A stretch of DNA of 64,000 bases from Larix sibirica (lineage: Eukaryota > Streptophyta > Pinopsida > Pinales > Pinaceae): positions 1 through 64,000 of the forward strand of contig NWUY0304086238.1 in the NCBI GenBank assembly GCA_004151065.3. Reading direction: 5' to 3'. The notes beneath the pieces were generated by a model. The model made no database searches, was not told where the DNA came from, and saw nothing but the letters and a program-made list of their open reading frames with translations. Below are positions 24,432 through 37,019 of this stretch, one piece after another (position 1 is the first letter of the stretch; the number at the start of each line of letters is the position of its first letter). The position numbers and the translations under genes were made by a program.

Positions 24432-26206
24432 ATGGAGGAAAAAGAGCTTGCTGTCCCAAAAACAGATCTGCAGAAATTAGAAAATTCAGATTCAGATCAG
24501 TCAATTTCCGGAAGTTAGGGGGTGTGTCTTGACCTTCCAATTAAACCAGAAAGCCTAGGTGGCTCACCTAGACATTGCAGGAAGCTGTCGAGCAAGTTGG
24601 TGCTCCATCTACTTCCTTTCGGGTAAACCATTCTCCAAAAAAGTTTCCTAGTTATTTTGCACTGATGTCTTACATTATTGAAATTAAACCTTCTAGTTGT
24701 AAGGAGGCAGCAGGGAAGCAAGTATGGCAGACTACCATGATGGAGGAGTACAACTCCATCCTGAAGAATGATGTGTGGGATATAGTGCCCAGAAGTCTGT
24801 AATTTACTCTAGGTGGTTGTACAAGGTTAAGCATGCAACAGATGGTTGCATAGGGAAATAGAAAGCTCGGTTTATGGCTAGAGAGTTATCCCGGAAAGAG
24901 GGAGTTTACTATGAGGATACGTTTGCTTTTGTTTATAGGTATACGTCTATTATATTTATTATGTCTTTAGCAACAACCTTTGATTGGAGTTTATATCAAA
25001 TGGATGTAAAGGCATCATTTCTTACTGGATTGATTGAGGAGGAGGTATACAAAAACCAACCAAGAGGCTTTGTGAGGTGCATGAGCATGAGACAGACCCA
25101 TGTTTGCAAAGGCCCTTTATGGGTTGAAATAGGCACTACGTGCTGGGTACTCCAGGATTTATGAGTCTCTTTTAGGTTTGGATTTAACTAAGACATATGC
25201 AAATTTTCATCTTTACTATTTTGTATATTGTACTAATATGCCTGTTTTAGTGGTATATGTGGATAATATTATAGTTCAAATAAACTCATAGAATGATGCA
25301 AAGTAGAGTTGGCAAGAGAACTTGACATGAAGAATATTGGCTTGATGCACTACTTTCTGGGTCTAGAGGTGTGGCAAAGTTAGGGTGAAGTTTTTCTGAG
25401 ATAGGGTAAGTATGCAGTCTGAGATTATGAAGAGATTTCAAATTATGGATTGAAAGCCCATGTCTGCTCCTATGGTAGCAAATCTGAAGTCTTTTGTTGA
25501 TACGGATTCAGCTTTGATTGATCCATCTATGTACAGTCAGCTTATAGGTTCTCTCATGTACTTAGTAAATAGAAGGCCTGGCATTTATTTGTTTTTCAGT
25601 AAACACTTCGAGTCGATACATGGTGCAGCCCAGGTAGGTTCATTGGGTTGCTACAACACATTTGCTTCAATTCTTGGAGGTAAAAATGCATTTTGGATTG
25701 AGGTATGCTGGTGTTGGAGAAGTAGTGCCACAAGATTTTTCAGATTTTGATTGGGCAGGTGGTGCTAGTGATAGGAAGAGCACTGAAGGGTGTTGTTTCA
25801 ATTTAGGTTCAGGTATAGTTTCTTGGTTAAGTTAGGAAACAAACTTATGTAGCACTCAGTTCAATAGAGGCCAAATATCTAGAAGACAGTTTTTGTTAGT
25901 TGTGAAGCCATCTGGCTTTGCAAGTTACTAGCAGAGCTGACAGATCAGACTCTAGAGGCTGTTGTGATTTACTGTGATAATCAGAGAATTTGAAACAACT
26001 GTGATTATCACAGTAAATCATGATCGATCCAAACTGGGATCAGTTACCACTTCATTAGAGACAGAGTTAAGAAGGGATATTTTATTTTGCAGTAGATAAG
26101 CAAGTCGCATATATTTGGCCTAAGCCCTTGCTTGACCAAAGGAAAGTTCAATATGTTTAGGGAGCTACTTGGAGTAGTGGAGAACACTTTCCTCGGTAAG
26201 AGGGAA
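24432..26206 (+). pseudogene. Ty1/copia reverse transcriptase-RNase H relic
   Basis: An acidic linker (EEKELAVPKTDLQKLENSDS) leads into the start of the copia reverse transcriptase (KQVWQTTMMEEYNSILKNDVW at about 24,720-24,780). Then come SRWLYK, the block KEGVYYEDTFAFVYRYTS, YQMDVKASFLTGLIEEEVY (catalytic Asp of QMDVK kept, about 24,995-25,050) and, after a frameshift, the active-site region near 25,255, which reads YVDN instead of YVDD. A block resembling PSMYSQLIGSLMYLVN (25,520-25,580) and the RNase H signature DWAGGASDRKSTEGCCF (25,745-25,800) follow. At least three frame changes and several stops are present. The integrase is lost. This is a dead nuclear-type element, more intact than the copy at 10-11.6 kb. 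Confidence 0.9.
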
Positions 26207-26450
26207 TGTTAGTGAGTGTACCTCGTGTAGAGTTTTGTAGCAGGTCACACATGTGGCAGATCTGTAGCAATTCTTGTTCAGCAGCACCCTTGCCTATCTT
26301 GCAGAAGCTAAAGGGGGCGGACTAGATAAATAATGGAGGTGTGCACTACTATATATAAAGTGCATATCAGTTAGAGGTCAAATGCATTCATTCATGCGCC
26401 AACCGACCACCAACTTGAGATAAAGCATGTGCCACCACCAGCTAATCTTA
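26195..26450 (+). mobile_element. Probable polypurine tract and 3' LTR remnant of the copia relic
   Basis: Directly after the end of the RNase H relic a purine-rich run (GGTAAGAGGGAA, 26,195-26,206) is followed by TGTTAG at 26,207. That is the expected layout of a polypurine tract and the TG start of a 3' LTR. A TATA-like TATATATAAA lies at about 26,350. I could not place the LTR end or find a matching 5' LTR, so the right border is a guess. Confidence 0.45.
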
Positions 26451-28169
26451 GAATATGATAAGGAAGATGACATATTTGCCATATGGTACGGATACAGCAT
26501 GGTTAATGCACTATTGACCATACCGTATTTGTATGGTTGGTACATTTAGAGTATAGGGCAACATATGTTGTACTGTGCGGTTGACCCAAAACTCAAGAGA
26601 AACCTGCAAGAAAAGCCAAAGTGACAATCCCAAAAAAATTGCCATTTCAAGCACATCATTTCTTTTATTTGTTTTCTTGCGCTTTTTTGAGTCTGTAGTC
26701 CATCCTTACTAGGATAAAAACTGTTCTTTTGACACGATTATTTTCAAATTCATAACATCTTTTCGTATTTTTTGATACATATACTCTTGTATTGGAGTCG
26801 AACTGGGTTTTTTCCAATACATATATTTTCTGTACCGAATCATATCTTTACCTGAATTGGAAGTCAATATCGAAATTATGTATTAAATGAATGCACGAAT
26901 GCGGCATCGGTCGAGGTACATGTAGGGTTTTTCCATTCTGGCTGGAGTCGTTTGTTCCTTAAGGAGTTGGTTATTCCAGTTCCATTCCGGAGTGTTCATT
27001 TGTCCCCTTCCTTGTTCCCAACCTTACTTTAGCGGGCGGTTGTAAGATCATGTCTGTCCGATGCGCGTAATCAGTTATTATCCGCGTTGAACGGCCTTTA
27101 TTAGATAATTGCAGCGTTGAACAGGGTGTGGCGCGTACGGCGGCGGTAGATCCTCTCCATTTAGGCATGTGCCCTCCCCTAATTGAATGAATAAGCGAGG
27201 GCATTTATTTATGGTTATCCCGTTTACAATCTCATTATATTTCTTTGCATCGACTGCCAATTTCCTTTCTATTGAATGCTTTCTTATCTTCCATTCACCA
27301 ATCATTCATTCCTATGGATCAATCATAACCACAAAAATATCCGCCGCATCCACTTTCCATTTTAGGATACTTTTTTTATGAAATGATCCGGCGCATTTAT
27401 GCACCTATCCCAATGCCAACTATAGTCGGGGGGGTTTGTGCCTATTGGTCTTTCGCCCAGACAAGGAAGAAAAGAGGTCAGCCGGAGGACGATCAAAAAT
27501 GAAATCGATCCTATGCTGGCTCCCTTACCTCTATCACAATATTTTATCTCCTTTGTACCTACTACTACTACGAACGACAGTGAGTAGTGGACTATAGGTC
27601 AGAAGGATATTTTGATTGGCTTGTCGAGCGGTAGCGAGACCAATCGAGCGGTAACGAGATGGATATCTGGCTAGGCATTACGATCTGGCTTTACTATATA
27701 GGCAGGACAAGCATTCCTCAATGGACTATCTGTCTTTACGATTCTATCTGGGTACATATCCCTATCTCCAATCTACCATCTTCAATCACTATTCCAAACT
27801 ATCTGGCTTATAGTAAGGTGATAGTCGCGGGTACTGGGGTCTTCTCCTTTTTTCACTTGTTTCAAAATAGCGATCTCAACGGTAAATAATAAGGGCAAAG
27901 CATATTGAAACACAATTCAAACTCACCCCAATAATACCAAAGAAAAAAGTCTTATTAGCCTCAAGATAAGAAGCAAGAGCAGCAATCTGCCACAAAATCA
28001 AGAAAATGCCTCTAAGCAACAAACAGCTACTGCGACTCAAGGCACAACAATTGCAGCTAGAGATGGCCTCCTGAGGATCCCAATGGTGATGATTACAAGA
28101 ATAAAGGACATAATGATCCCAATAAAAGGAAGAATAAGGAAGACACTCCTGAAAGGAAGGGAGCTTTAA
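26451..28169. other. Gene-free stretch, no recognised feature
   Basis: I see no gene here. A short local repeat lies at 27,619-27,660 (TCGAGCGGTAGCGAGA and TCGAGCGGTAACGAGA), followed by several TATCTGGCT/GATCTGGCT blocks to 27,810. Short plus-strand frames at 27,187-27,381 and 27,659-27,889 have no known motif. Confidence 0.55.
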
Positions 28170-28490
28170 TTGAAGAAGGTCGAACTTGGAGATATTATTT
28201 ATTTTCATTTCTCCCAAGAGGAAACTCAAGTAGATGACCCATCCATCTCTAGACAGATACCTTCACCAACCCCTATGGCTAAAGTTGGTGTTCCATCTCC
28301 TCCCCCTACCACTCCATCCTTCTCATTTACCATCCCTTCCACAACTCCACAATTCACTCCACCACCACCTCAAACTCAATCTGTGTGGGGAAAGATTTAT
28401 ACTACGCCTCCTCCTTCATCCATCCATTCATCCAACCCCTCACATCCAAGGGTAAGGTCAACCATGAATGTCCCATTCATTCATGGGTGA
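28170..28490 (+). CDS. Proline-rich open frame, unrecognised
   Basis: This is a 106-codon frame with a Pro/Ser/Thr-rich middle (PSPPPTTPSFSFTIPSTTP). Proline-rich linkers occur between integrase and reverse transcriptase in plant copia elements, and the preceding IYFHFSQEETQVDD would suit such a linker, but neither flank shows integrase or reverse transcriptase. The DNA is C-rich with CCATCC repeats, so the composition may be a simple-repeat effect. Function unknown, and possibly not a gene. Confidence 0.2.
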   Translation: MKKVELGDIIYFHFSQEETQVDDPSISRQIPSPTPMAKVGVPSPPPTTPSFSFTIPSTTPQFTPPPPQTQSVWGKIYTTPPPSSIHSSNPSHPRVRSTMNVPFIHG

Positions 28491-31400
28491 CCCACTCAAC
28501 AATCCTGTCCTTGAGATGGGAGCAGTCCTTTCAATAAGTGGGGTTTTAATAAATAGAAAGTGGCGTAGAGTAGCCGGAAATGTCTCCCTTCGCACTCCCT
28601 ATCATCAGGGCAAGTTTAATTCCGAGTGAACTGATTCACAATGGGGGAATGGTAAAAAGCAAGCAAACGATAGTTCCTAATCTCCGGGGATAGCAAAATA
28701 AAACTGTTTAACGATGGGTCCTTCTTCTCTCTTGGGACTGTATGGCTATGACTAGCAATGACAGCAGACTCTGACTAGCGGCTTATTACTATCGACTATC
28801 AGCAATGATGTACGGCAATGAGTCAATGCGGGTATGATCGACGGCTGACTTGCTATGACCGGAATTCTCTACGACGGCAATGATCAGCTATAAACTAGGT
28901 TTTCCTTCTGGCAATGATGAGACTTACTGGGGCTATCGGGAATGATCCTAACCCTTCTTTGGTCGGGGGAGTGGGTTCGTACCTCACCCCATATGGATCA
29001 TATGCCGACCCTGTTCAAACCAATCTTTTATTCCTCGAATACGTGTTTGGAAGCGTTTTCAAGTTCCAACCTTTTCCCTTTTGGATGAAGGCACCTAGGC
29101 CCAGCCACCGTAGGGAATTATGAAATTAATCGAGTTCCTTATTAAAATACTTTAGTTTGGGAACCAAACCATATGGAAACTCTCGATCTTGAAAAACAAG
29201 CTTTTGATTTTGAAAATGCTTCTGCAGTCGGTAACCTTTCAGGATTTACTGTAACAACGCAACTTGGTACTTTTTTCGTCATTCATAGCATCACTGTCTG
29301 CTTGGATCAAAGCGTATAAAATTCTATATTGATAGATATACTCCTTTCTCCAACTTTATTTCCGATTCAGTGCGGTATCCCCCCCTGTGTATATAACATG
29401 CTTGCTTGGATGCACAGAACTAGGAAATGTGAGAAATCATAAACTGGATACCATTTGAAGAATAAGCCATCCAAGCTAGAGAGACTAGTGAAGAAACCAG
29501 CTAAGCTGAAAAATAAGAATCAAGATGAAAGCACTCTCGGAAGCCAATAAGATGGAGACAAGAAGCCCCAGGAATTAAAGACGGAGAGCCAGCGCCCTAC
29601 GACGACCACGAAGAGCGCAACAAAAAGGATAACAACAGGAACAAGATCATCAATTGGCCAGAGGAACGGGGAAAACAACAACGCCACCGGACAAGCAGAA
29701 AGTAAGATAGAATGGAACGCACGCAGAACGACCAGGAACAAAAAGGGGAGGCGTGTCAATATGATAGAGAGAGTGCGGGCCTATCAAGATGGTAAATTTA
29801 CTAGTTTAGCTAAAGGTAGTCAGCCCGCTTAAAGTTGGTGGCCCATTATATGGTAATTTTAGTAATAAAACGTGCCCTCTCCCGCATCGGGAGAGCATGC
29901 ATGCTTGCGCATCGTTGCAAATGCTTAATTGATCGTTTAACTGAGCAAACGACTGGGAAATTCAAGTAATCAAAAATGGGAGTCCCTCTCATTGACTAAT
30001 AAGCATCGCTCAATCAGTTCACTATCAAGCATAAGTTCCTTGCTTGCAAAGCGGCCCACCCCAGAAGTTGTCAATCAAGTGAATCGATATGATCAATCAC
30101 TGTACGCCTCGCTCTGCCGATGCTGTTTCCGTCTGTTGTAGCGCCCCACATTGAATATGCAATCAATTCGGTCAATCAATGCCTCTCCCGTAATACGTAT
30201 CCTCTGCTGCACGCACCCACGCTCGCCACCCGTCTGTCCAATGGGCCCTCTCTCATATCAGAAGCTCTTAAATTAAGTATTATTGCTAAATAAAATATAT
30301 AAATGTAAATATCACATATATAAGAACGTCTATAAGCAGCTAGTGTAATAAGCATGCACCACGAAGCTAGCATGAACATCGGTATTTTGTCTTGATTGGT
30401 AGGCAGGTTTTATGCTATCTGAGGTGTTGTAGTTCCGCCTGTGTATTCTAAGGGATTGTCCCTACCCGGTCTCTCTGAGTTATTTGCTGGGGGTAGGATA
30501 ATAGGGAGTTGTAGGATCGAGTATAAGTTTGGGATTAGGGGAAGGTCGGAGTTGGGCCTTATCTGTGTATGTGTCCTCATATCGGGACGTGATCTGGTGG
30601 AGAATGAAGGGTACGTATATATCTAGTAATGAAGGGGACACCTATTTTGGAAGATGTATCAGTTGGAACGCCTCTCTTGGAAGAATCATCAGTCGTCTTT
30701 GGCCGCTCCTTCCCGGCCAGCCAAAGCATAATACTCAAATAAGTATCCTGCACCTAAATCTACTCTTTTAGGTCGGTTTCGATCCGTCCGCTCTTTCTGG
30801 ACCACCCATTCTGGTAGATGTTTTCCATCAATCCAATCCAATCACTTTTCATCGGTGCATCTCACAAACACACTCGGGATGGGGGGGTATGGGGTAACTA
30901 TATCCTGGTTCTCGTGTGATGAGGACTTATCCTATCGCGTATGATGGGGAACTTATATCGTTGTCTGGTGGCAAATTGGCTGCAATGGGGATAGTTCGTG
31001 TGACCAATTCTAGCAATAAATAAAAATAGCAGCTAGAATAGATTATAGCAAGTAAGCATCATCTATAAATCATAAGCACATTGAAGCTCTGGGTGTATAA
31101 ACGTATGTAAGCATCGATTTCTAAATAAAAGCACTGACTGCATCCCGTTAAGCATCCACCCCGTCTGGGTTCATTCCGTGCACCTCGCCCTGCCCCTTTT
31201 CGGGGTTGACTTAGTCGTTGGATTCATCTAGCCTAGCCATTGTCTCGCCACACGTTCGTTCTAGCATCACGAATTTCTTCGTCAAGCCAGCCTAAAAGTG
31301 AACCTCCTTCTGCGTGTTCCGTTTCTTCCAATGAAGCGTTGGTTTTAAGATCTGTGCACCAATAAAGTAAAGCAACTTAGCACTATTTGATAGATGTATC

Positions 31401-32550
31401 TTGGATTCATACTTATAGAAGTTTGAGCGTCAACGGAAGGTCCGCCGGGTTCCTGCGAACGAACGGCAACAAAAGTATACTAGCTCTCCTGATGGACTTA
31501 GATCGGACTCGAGGCGCTATATGGTAACTCCAGTAGTGTAAAATCCCTCTAACGCCGACTTTTTAATGGTTTGCCGTCGTTGGCTGTTGTCTGTCCGTCC
31601 GTGGTGAAACCCACCTCCCTCACCTCACACTATGTGCGCTGTAAAAACAATCAATAAGTGTCCGGGCCCAATCGCAACAAAGGGTGTATTCCGTCTGGTG
31701 TCCTGCCTCACCCCCAACACTATGAACGGGTATTCCTGAAGGCGTGAGAAAGGTAAATGATAATGTTTTCTTTATGAAAGCATACTGATCCATCTTTATT
31801 CTGCCGTAGTTCGTGCAAGAATTATAGGAAGATAGAGCAGAAGTAAAACCAAAATGCATGTCTTTCGTAGTTAATGGGGGAAACGGGGGACCTACAGGGC
31901 TGCTGTTGCCGTATCCATATCCGTTGTAGCTGTTGCTGTTGTTGCCGTGTGCCTGCGTAAGCCAAAAGCCGTAGCTTTCTGTGTGCTAGTGCCATACCGT
32001 GTGCTGTACTGTCCCGTGCTGGGTTGAACATACGCTGCTAACAAACATTCGCCATTCATTTGATCAAAGGATTCCCCTAGCTAGCTTCATTTCATTAACA
32101 GCACAAGCCATGCATTATATACGTGCATATCCACACGCACAATAAGCTATGCACCTCCCCTGACCCTCCTTCAAACTTCTTCCGCCCCCTTTGTTGGCTC
32201 CTCCCGGCCAGCATACTTTTAATAATCCAATATGTATGGGTGTACCCACCTCTTCACTATTTCATTTCGCACTTTTCCAGTCCTCTCTTTGTTTTAGGGC
32301 CTATACCCCCTTCCTGTCCTTTATAGAGTGCTTGTACCTGGTCAATTTACTAGTGTGGTGGCCTATCCCAGCGAGCTCATTAAAGCAGCTAGCCAGCAAG
32401 CAAGTAAGTGAGCCCAGTTCTTCCTTCGTTTATTCTCCCAGCGGTGATTCGACCAGCTCTCGGTTTACTTCTTCGTAAAGCCGTGTATAGTGTGTTCTTT
32501 CAAGGGGTTTTCCAGGTAAAGGGGGTCGGGTTCCCCAGGGCTATCCTCCC
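28491..32550. other. Gene-free stretch with small repeats
   Basis: No gene is recognised. At 28,750-28,925 variants of GGCAATGATNNG, GACTAGC and TATGAC recur as a degenerate short repeat. A perfect 8-base hairpin (CTCTCCCG, loop CAT, CGGGAGAG) sits at 29,877-29,895. The segment 31,609-31,665 (CCTCACCTC..CTATGTG, then CAATCAATAAGTGTCCGG) resembles 57,920-57,985. At 31,900-31,960 a GTTGCTGTTG/GTTGCCGT tract encodes glutamine on the other strand. Confidence 0.5.
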
Positions 32551-32553
32551 TCC

Positions 32554-32780
32554 CGGTGAAAGGCTTATTTCTGCCGAAAGGCTCAAAGTTTTCAAGGCAT
32601 CTGGCAAAGGGGTAAGGGCCTACGGTGACAGAAGAAAGGCATCTGGCGAAAGGTGAAGGCGAAAGGTTTCTGGCAAAAGGTTACAAATTACCATTGGTGA
32701 AGGGCAAAGGGGCAAAAGGCATCTGGTGAGAGGTAACAGGATACAGGTTAGAGGCAAAAGGAAAAAGTTGAAAGGTGGTT
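32554..32780 (+). repeat. Degenerate purine-rich tandem repeat
   Basis: Variants of GAAAGGCATCTGGCAAAGG follow each other across about 220 bases. Clear GCATCTGG units are at 32,598, 32,638 and 32,719, with CGAAAGG and GCAAAAGG spacers between. The strand is strongly purine-rich. It looks like a minisatellite that has drifted. The frame at 32,408-32,656 is a product of this repeat. Confidence 0.75.
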
Positions 32781-35300
32781 TATTCTTTGCCTTCCATTGG
32801 TTACTTGCCTTAGAAATCCAAGAAGAGCTCCTATGATCTCTGAAGCAAGGGTTAATCTCAGGAGCTCCTCCTCTTTGACTTTCAAACGATTCCTGCTGTG
32901 TACGTGTGTAAAAGACAAGATTTGACCGGCAATTGGCTATCTGCCAATCTCCAGGTTAGCCGGCAACTTCTTGATAAAATATGAGCTAAAAGGCCAATCT
33001 AAAAAGGGAAATATTATTTCTAAAAACTATCGAATTAGGAGGTTTTGGTGGAGCTGTTGTTCCAACCTTCCCTGGGCCAAACCAGAGCTCTTTCTCTATT
33101 TACACCTGGCATTACATGGAGTCTGGTGGCTTACCAGCTAGCAAATAAAATATTGGGCACTTACTTCTTCTTCCTATCGGCGGACTTATTGGAAGGAAAA
33201 GGTAAACATAGATATGCCAATATCATATATTGAACATACTAGCTAGATGTATGTAACGCCCGATGGATCTCCCACGGACTACTCATGCTTATACGGACTA
33301 CTCATGCTTATATGGGTAACTTCTATTCTCCTTACCTATCAGCTATGGTAGGGGAGGGTGCTATGTCCCACCAACCAACTAACAACATGGATTCACCTGG
33401 TTGTTTATTTTATGCAACATAATCTATTGGATTATTCCCCCTGCTGTTCTCCCATTGGATCACTAGAACCTGAGGCCATTGAGAAATCAATAATCTTGTC
33501 TGGTGGGTAATGTGGATGAGACACTGGCTAGGGCTAGTGGGTAATGTCAGGAAGATTGATACAACTACAATTATTGGGGAAGTCTAGTTCCTGCCACTAT
33601 AATATAAGTCCATATAGGTCCATTGAAACTAGTGGGCACTAACCACACAGTAGGGCCCCCTCATTCATAATGTTCCCACCATATGGAGAATATTATAAAA
33701 TTGATTGTTGTCGGACCTGCCCTCTTAAGGAGAAGGACCTTGTCTCACTAAGGTCTCACTAAGAGTGTGAAGTTCCATTTTCTCTTTGCTAATTTCTCTT
33801 TCGGGACCAGGTTGAACTATACAAGTTGCACTAATTAAAACTAGTTGTTAGAGGAGTTAGTTAATGGAATAGATTTGGAATAGCTCTCTCTCTCATTTCT
33901 TTTGGAACTAGGACGGACACAACTTCATAGCTTCTTCACTAGAGTTCAGGGACACATCCAACTCAACTTCAGATTGTTTGTTGCACCTTGTAATCATGGA
34001 GAAGTTGTAAGGTGCACCTCTATCATAGGTTCCCCCTACCCCCTATGATAACCCTACAAGGAGGGGGATATTCTATTAACTTGCACGGACTACGGTCCAA
34101 TAAGGGAAAGCCCACCTGCTAATTATAGAGCAACTTCTAGCTTATTCATTCGCTGGAGCTCAGGGAGGGGAAAGGGACTAAGCTTCTTCGCTTTATAGTT
34201 ATTCGCTGTAGCTCAGGGGACAAAGCTTCACACTTAGTTCAGCTCTATCAGTAGGTTCTCTTTCTTTCAAATAATAAGAATGGAATAGGGAATAGTAATC
34301 CCCCTTTCTAGCTTCTTAGCTAGAGCTCAGCCCCCCTCCATAGGGGCAAGGTAAGTTCCCATTCTGAAAAGTAGAGTCTATAGTGCACTAGTTATAATAA
34401 GTAGTTCGTTGCTGGGCCCCTTCCTTAGTTAGGGGAGTGTTAGATGGCAGGAATGGGTGGCTTCAGCTTGCACAAATCTCTACATATGATACTGGCATAT
34501 AGACGTTTAACTTGTTTCAATAAATTTGTTATAAATTAGAAATTAGTTGTTGCCGCTGTTAATATAATGAAAAGGAACTAATCCATCAGTTGTTGTCAAG
34601 CAAGAGAAACAACAAAACAGAAACTATACTGGGTAGGCTCCATATACTACTGGTTTTGATACTAACATAGTAGATCCTGGGGTGTGGGGTTTTTGTTAAA
34701 CTGCTACCTCTAGTTACCCTTCTCCGTCAATTTCATAGGCACAGAGGAATAATGGTAATGGCATAAGAATAGGAGCATAGGTTGTTCATACATGGAGTGT
34801 TGAGAGACTTGCTTATCACTATGACTCGCATCTAGACGTTTAACTTGTCCATTTGTTTATAACCTCCTTTGTTGATGCACCACCTTGTTTTGATTCACCA
34901 GGCCCACTTCCATTGAGAAGCAGCCTTTCCACCTATTTTTACTTGCTTTTATGGGGTGCTGCTGTCTATTTGACCCGGGGGACGACTATGCTCCTCCTAG
35001 ACCTATTGACAAACTATGAAGGAAAGAGGAACTTAGCTGAGCGAAAGCAGTGAAGAGGTACAGCCAGGTAACTTATTTCCAGCGGAACAAAAGCGAAAAT
35101 CCTAGCACATGAAATATGGGAACAAAGGGTAATGTAGGAACATCGCTTCTAGTAACCCCAGTACTTGGAACAATTGCTTATTTTGTAACTAAGCTTATAG
35201 GAAGTATGAGAAGAAGTAAGTAAGCACTATATTGGCCTATCCCAATAATAGTAGTCCATACCCATAGTGCTGCTGCACGTTAAGTAACCAATTACTCTGC
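32781..35300. repeat. Gene-free stretch with dispersed and local repeats
   Basis: A perfect 19-base tandem duplication (ACGGACTACTCATGCTTAT) lies at 33,274-33,292 and 33,293-33,311. An inverted copy of the A module (AAACATAGATATGCC) is at 33,200-33,240. Plus-strand A modules are at 34,486-34,520 and 34,821-34,854. A C-module fragment is at about 34,898-34,925. A TAGCTTCTTCRCTAGAGCTCAGGG-type block appears about four times between 33,927 and 34,340. No coding gene is seen. Confidence 0.65.
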
Positions 35301-35309
35301 ATTTCCAAG

Positions 35310-35998
35310 TCATTCCTTTATGTTCCAAGAAGCAATACTCTCTTTGACCCAAAAGATATAATTGCAGCACCTAAATAGTGTCTTTTCAGCCTGCAGTAGA
35401 TGCAGCAAAGAAAGCAGCGGCAAGGGCAGTTTCACCGGTTTATTACCTGTAATTAATTGAGGTTTACCAGTGAAAGCACCACCATTAGTGGAGGCTATGG
35501 ATACAGAGGCCGCGGGGAAGGCATCCCGTCCATCAGTTGCATTTGTTGAACCAGTCCTAGTACTAATCCCAGCTAATTCCTTCACCCATTGGACACCAAC
35601 AATTGAGGTCACAGGACGCATAGAACCATGGGTAATAACATAGGTAATAAGTATATAGTAAAAAGCTAAAAGGGTGCTATAGTGGTTAATATCAACAAGA
35701 TTCCACCAAACCAATGGAGTAGTAGATCCAGTAACAGATGAAGTTGAGCCACTAGCATAGGACACGGAGGTATACCTTTGCTCCAGTAGCAAGGTGATAA
35801 TAGTGCAATAAGGAGGGCGAGGAGATTGATAACCACCTGCTTAACCAGTCTAATCTTTCTAACCTCCCCCCTACGTCCTGCTACCTCATTAACTATCTTA
35901 TGTGTGAACGGAGTCGAAAATAGGTTTATGAGCGTTACCCAGACAGCCATGCCTTTTTTTATCGCACTTGACTTTAGGAATCTTAGGAGGTACAGCAC
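35310..35998 (-). repeat. Low-complexity tract with Ser/Thr/Gly/Ala-rich open frames
   Basis: Two overlapping minus-strand frames (35,310-35,792 of 160 codons, and 35,666-35,998 of 110 codons) cover this stretch. The first is Ser/Thr/Gly/Val/Ala-rich (SYASGSTSSVTGSTTP, TRTGSTNATDG, AASVSIASTNGGAF) and is the longest frame of its kind in the window. The second is Leu-rich and hydrophobic in its middle. Composition and AGTAGTAG/CCAGTA DNA vocabulary match 15.84-16.25 kb and 62.15-63.2 kb. I recognise no protein family. It may be repeat DNA rather than a gene. Confidence 0.4.
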
Positions 35999-35999
35999 T

Positions 36000-37019
36000 T
36001 AATATAATCTTTCACCCTTGCCTTACCTTTTATGTCCATACAACAAAATATCCACCTTCAGAGCTAACTAGGCATGTTAGCCCTAGACCACGAACTTCAT
36101 AAAGCGCTTAGGAGGTACCACTATAGACCCGGGATTGGGATTGGATGGCATGAAACAAAATTACCCCTTACTTAATTGTTTCCTTACTACTTGCCCTTAA
36201 GATCTGGTTGCCCTATACCACTTGGAGTCAGGAATCTTAGTAGGGCTGCTGCACTATACTTTTATCGGGTCGGGATGTCCCTTTTGCTTTTACGCTACCT
36301 CTTCCTATAGTAAAGTCGAGCAACTTCCTCTCCCGTTGGTCGAGTGTCTACCCTCACCTAACTACTTTATAAAGCGGGGATATATAGAATATTGCCACGC
36401 TAACTCAGCTTTCACCTAAAATAATAAAGTAACTATATATCTTTATTGTGCCCCGGGAGAGGAACGGAGTGCCGAAGGGAGAGGACTCCATAAAACGTAA
36501 CATTAGTCTTTATTTCCTAGCTTACCGAGTCGCATTGTCTTTCCTTGCATTTTGATTTCCTGGTGTACACTTCGTGACATCATGGCCAGGCCCCGTCAAG
36601 TAAGGGACATGGAAATAAATACTTCGTAAATCAGAGAGACTCTCCTGGCTACTTTCTTAGAGGCTCAAGACCAGGCTTTGTCGAGGGTACGTAAAGACCT
36701 GGGACTTTCATTGCTTTGTAAAGACCTGGCATTGGAATGACTCTCCTGGCTTTGTCCCTGGGACTTAGGTGGGCCATTTAAGGACCTCCAAGTACCTCCA
36801 TAGAACTCCGTAGAAACCCTTAGCTAACGATGCGAAGTAAACCCAAGGGACAAGTCCACCCTACTTACATACATCCTAGTAAGGTCATTATGCCCACCCA
36901 CTGCCCCTGACCCTTCCTACTATATCCTTCCCTTTCCTTACTAACCTAGTAGAATCTTATGGCATGAAATCTACCTATGAGAGCCTTTTCGGTGTAGAGT
37001 AATCCCCTTTTCTTGAAGA
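36000..37019. other. Gene-free stretch with small tandem repeats
   Basis: No gene is recognised. From about 36,645 to 36,800 blocks of GTAAAGACCTGG, CTCTCCTGGCT and CTGGGACTT recur in changing order. A 17-base block at 36,564-36,580 matches 12,465-12,481 exactly. Confidence 0.55.

Noticed and set aside
29877-29895. Hairpin considered as a transcription terminator
   Set aside because: No T-run follows and no gene precedes it. Reported only as a small palindrome.
34194-34215. TGTAGCTCAGGGGA looked like a tRNA D-arm start
   Set aside because: The same block recurs in variants with no downstream anticodon stem, no GGTTCRANNCC T-arm and no acceptor pairing. It is part of a local repeat.
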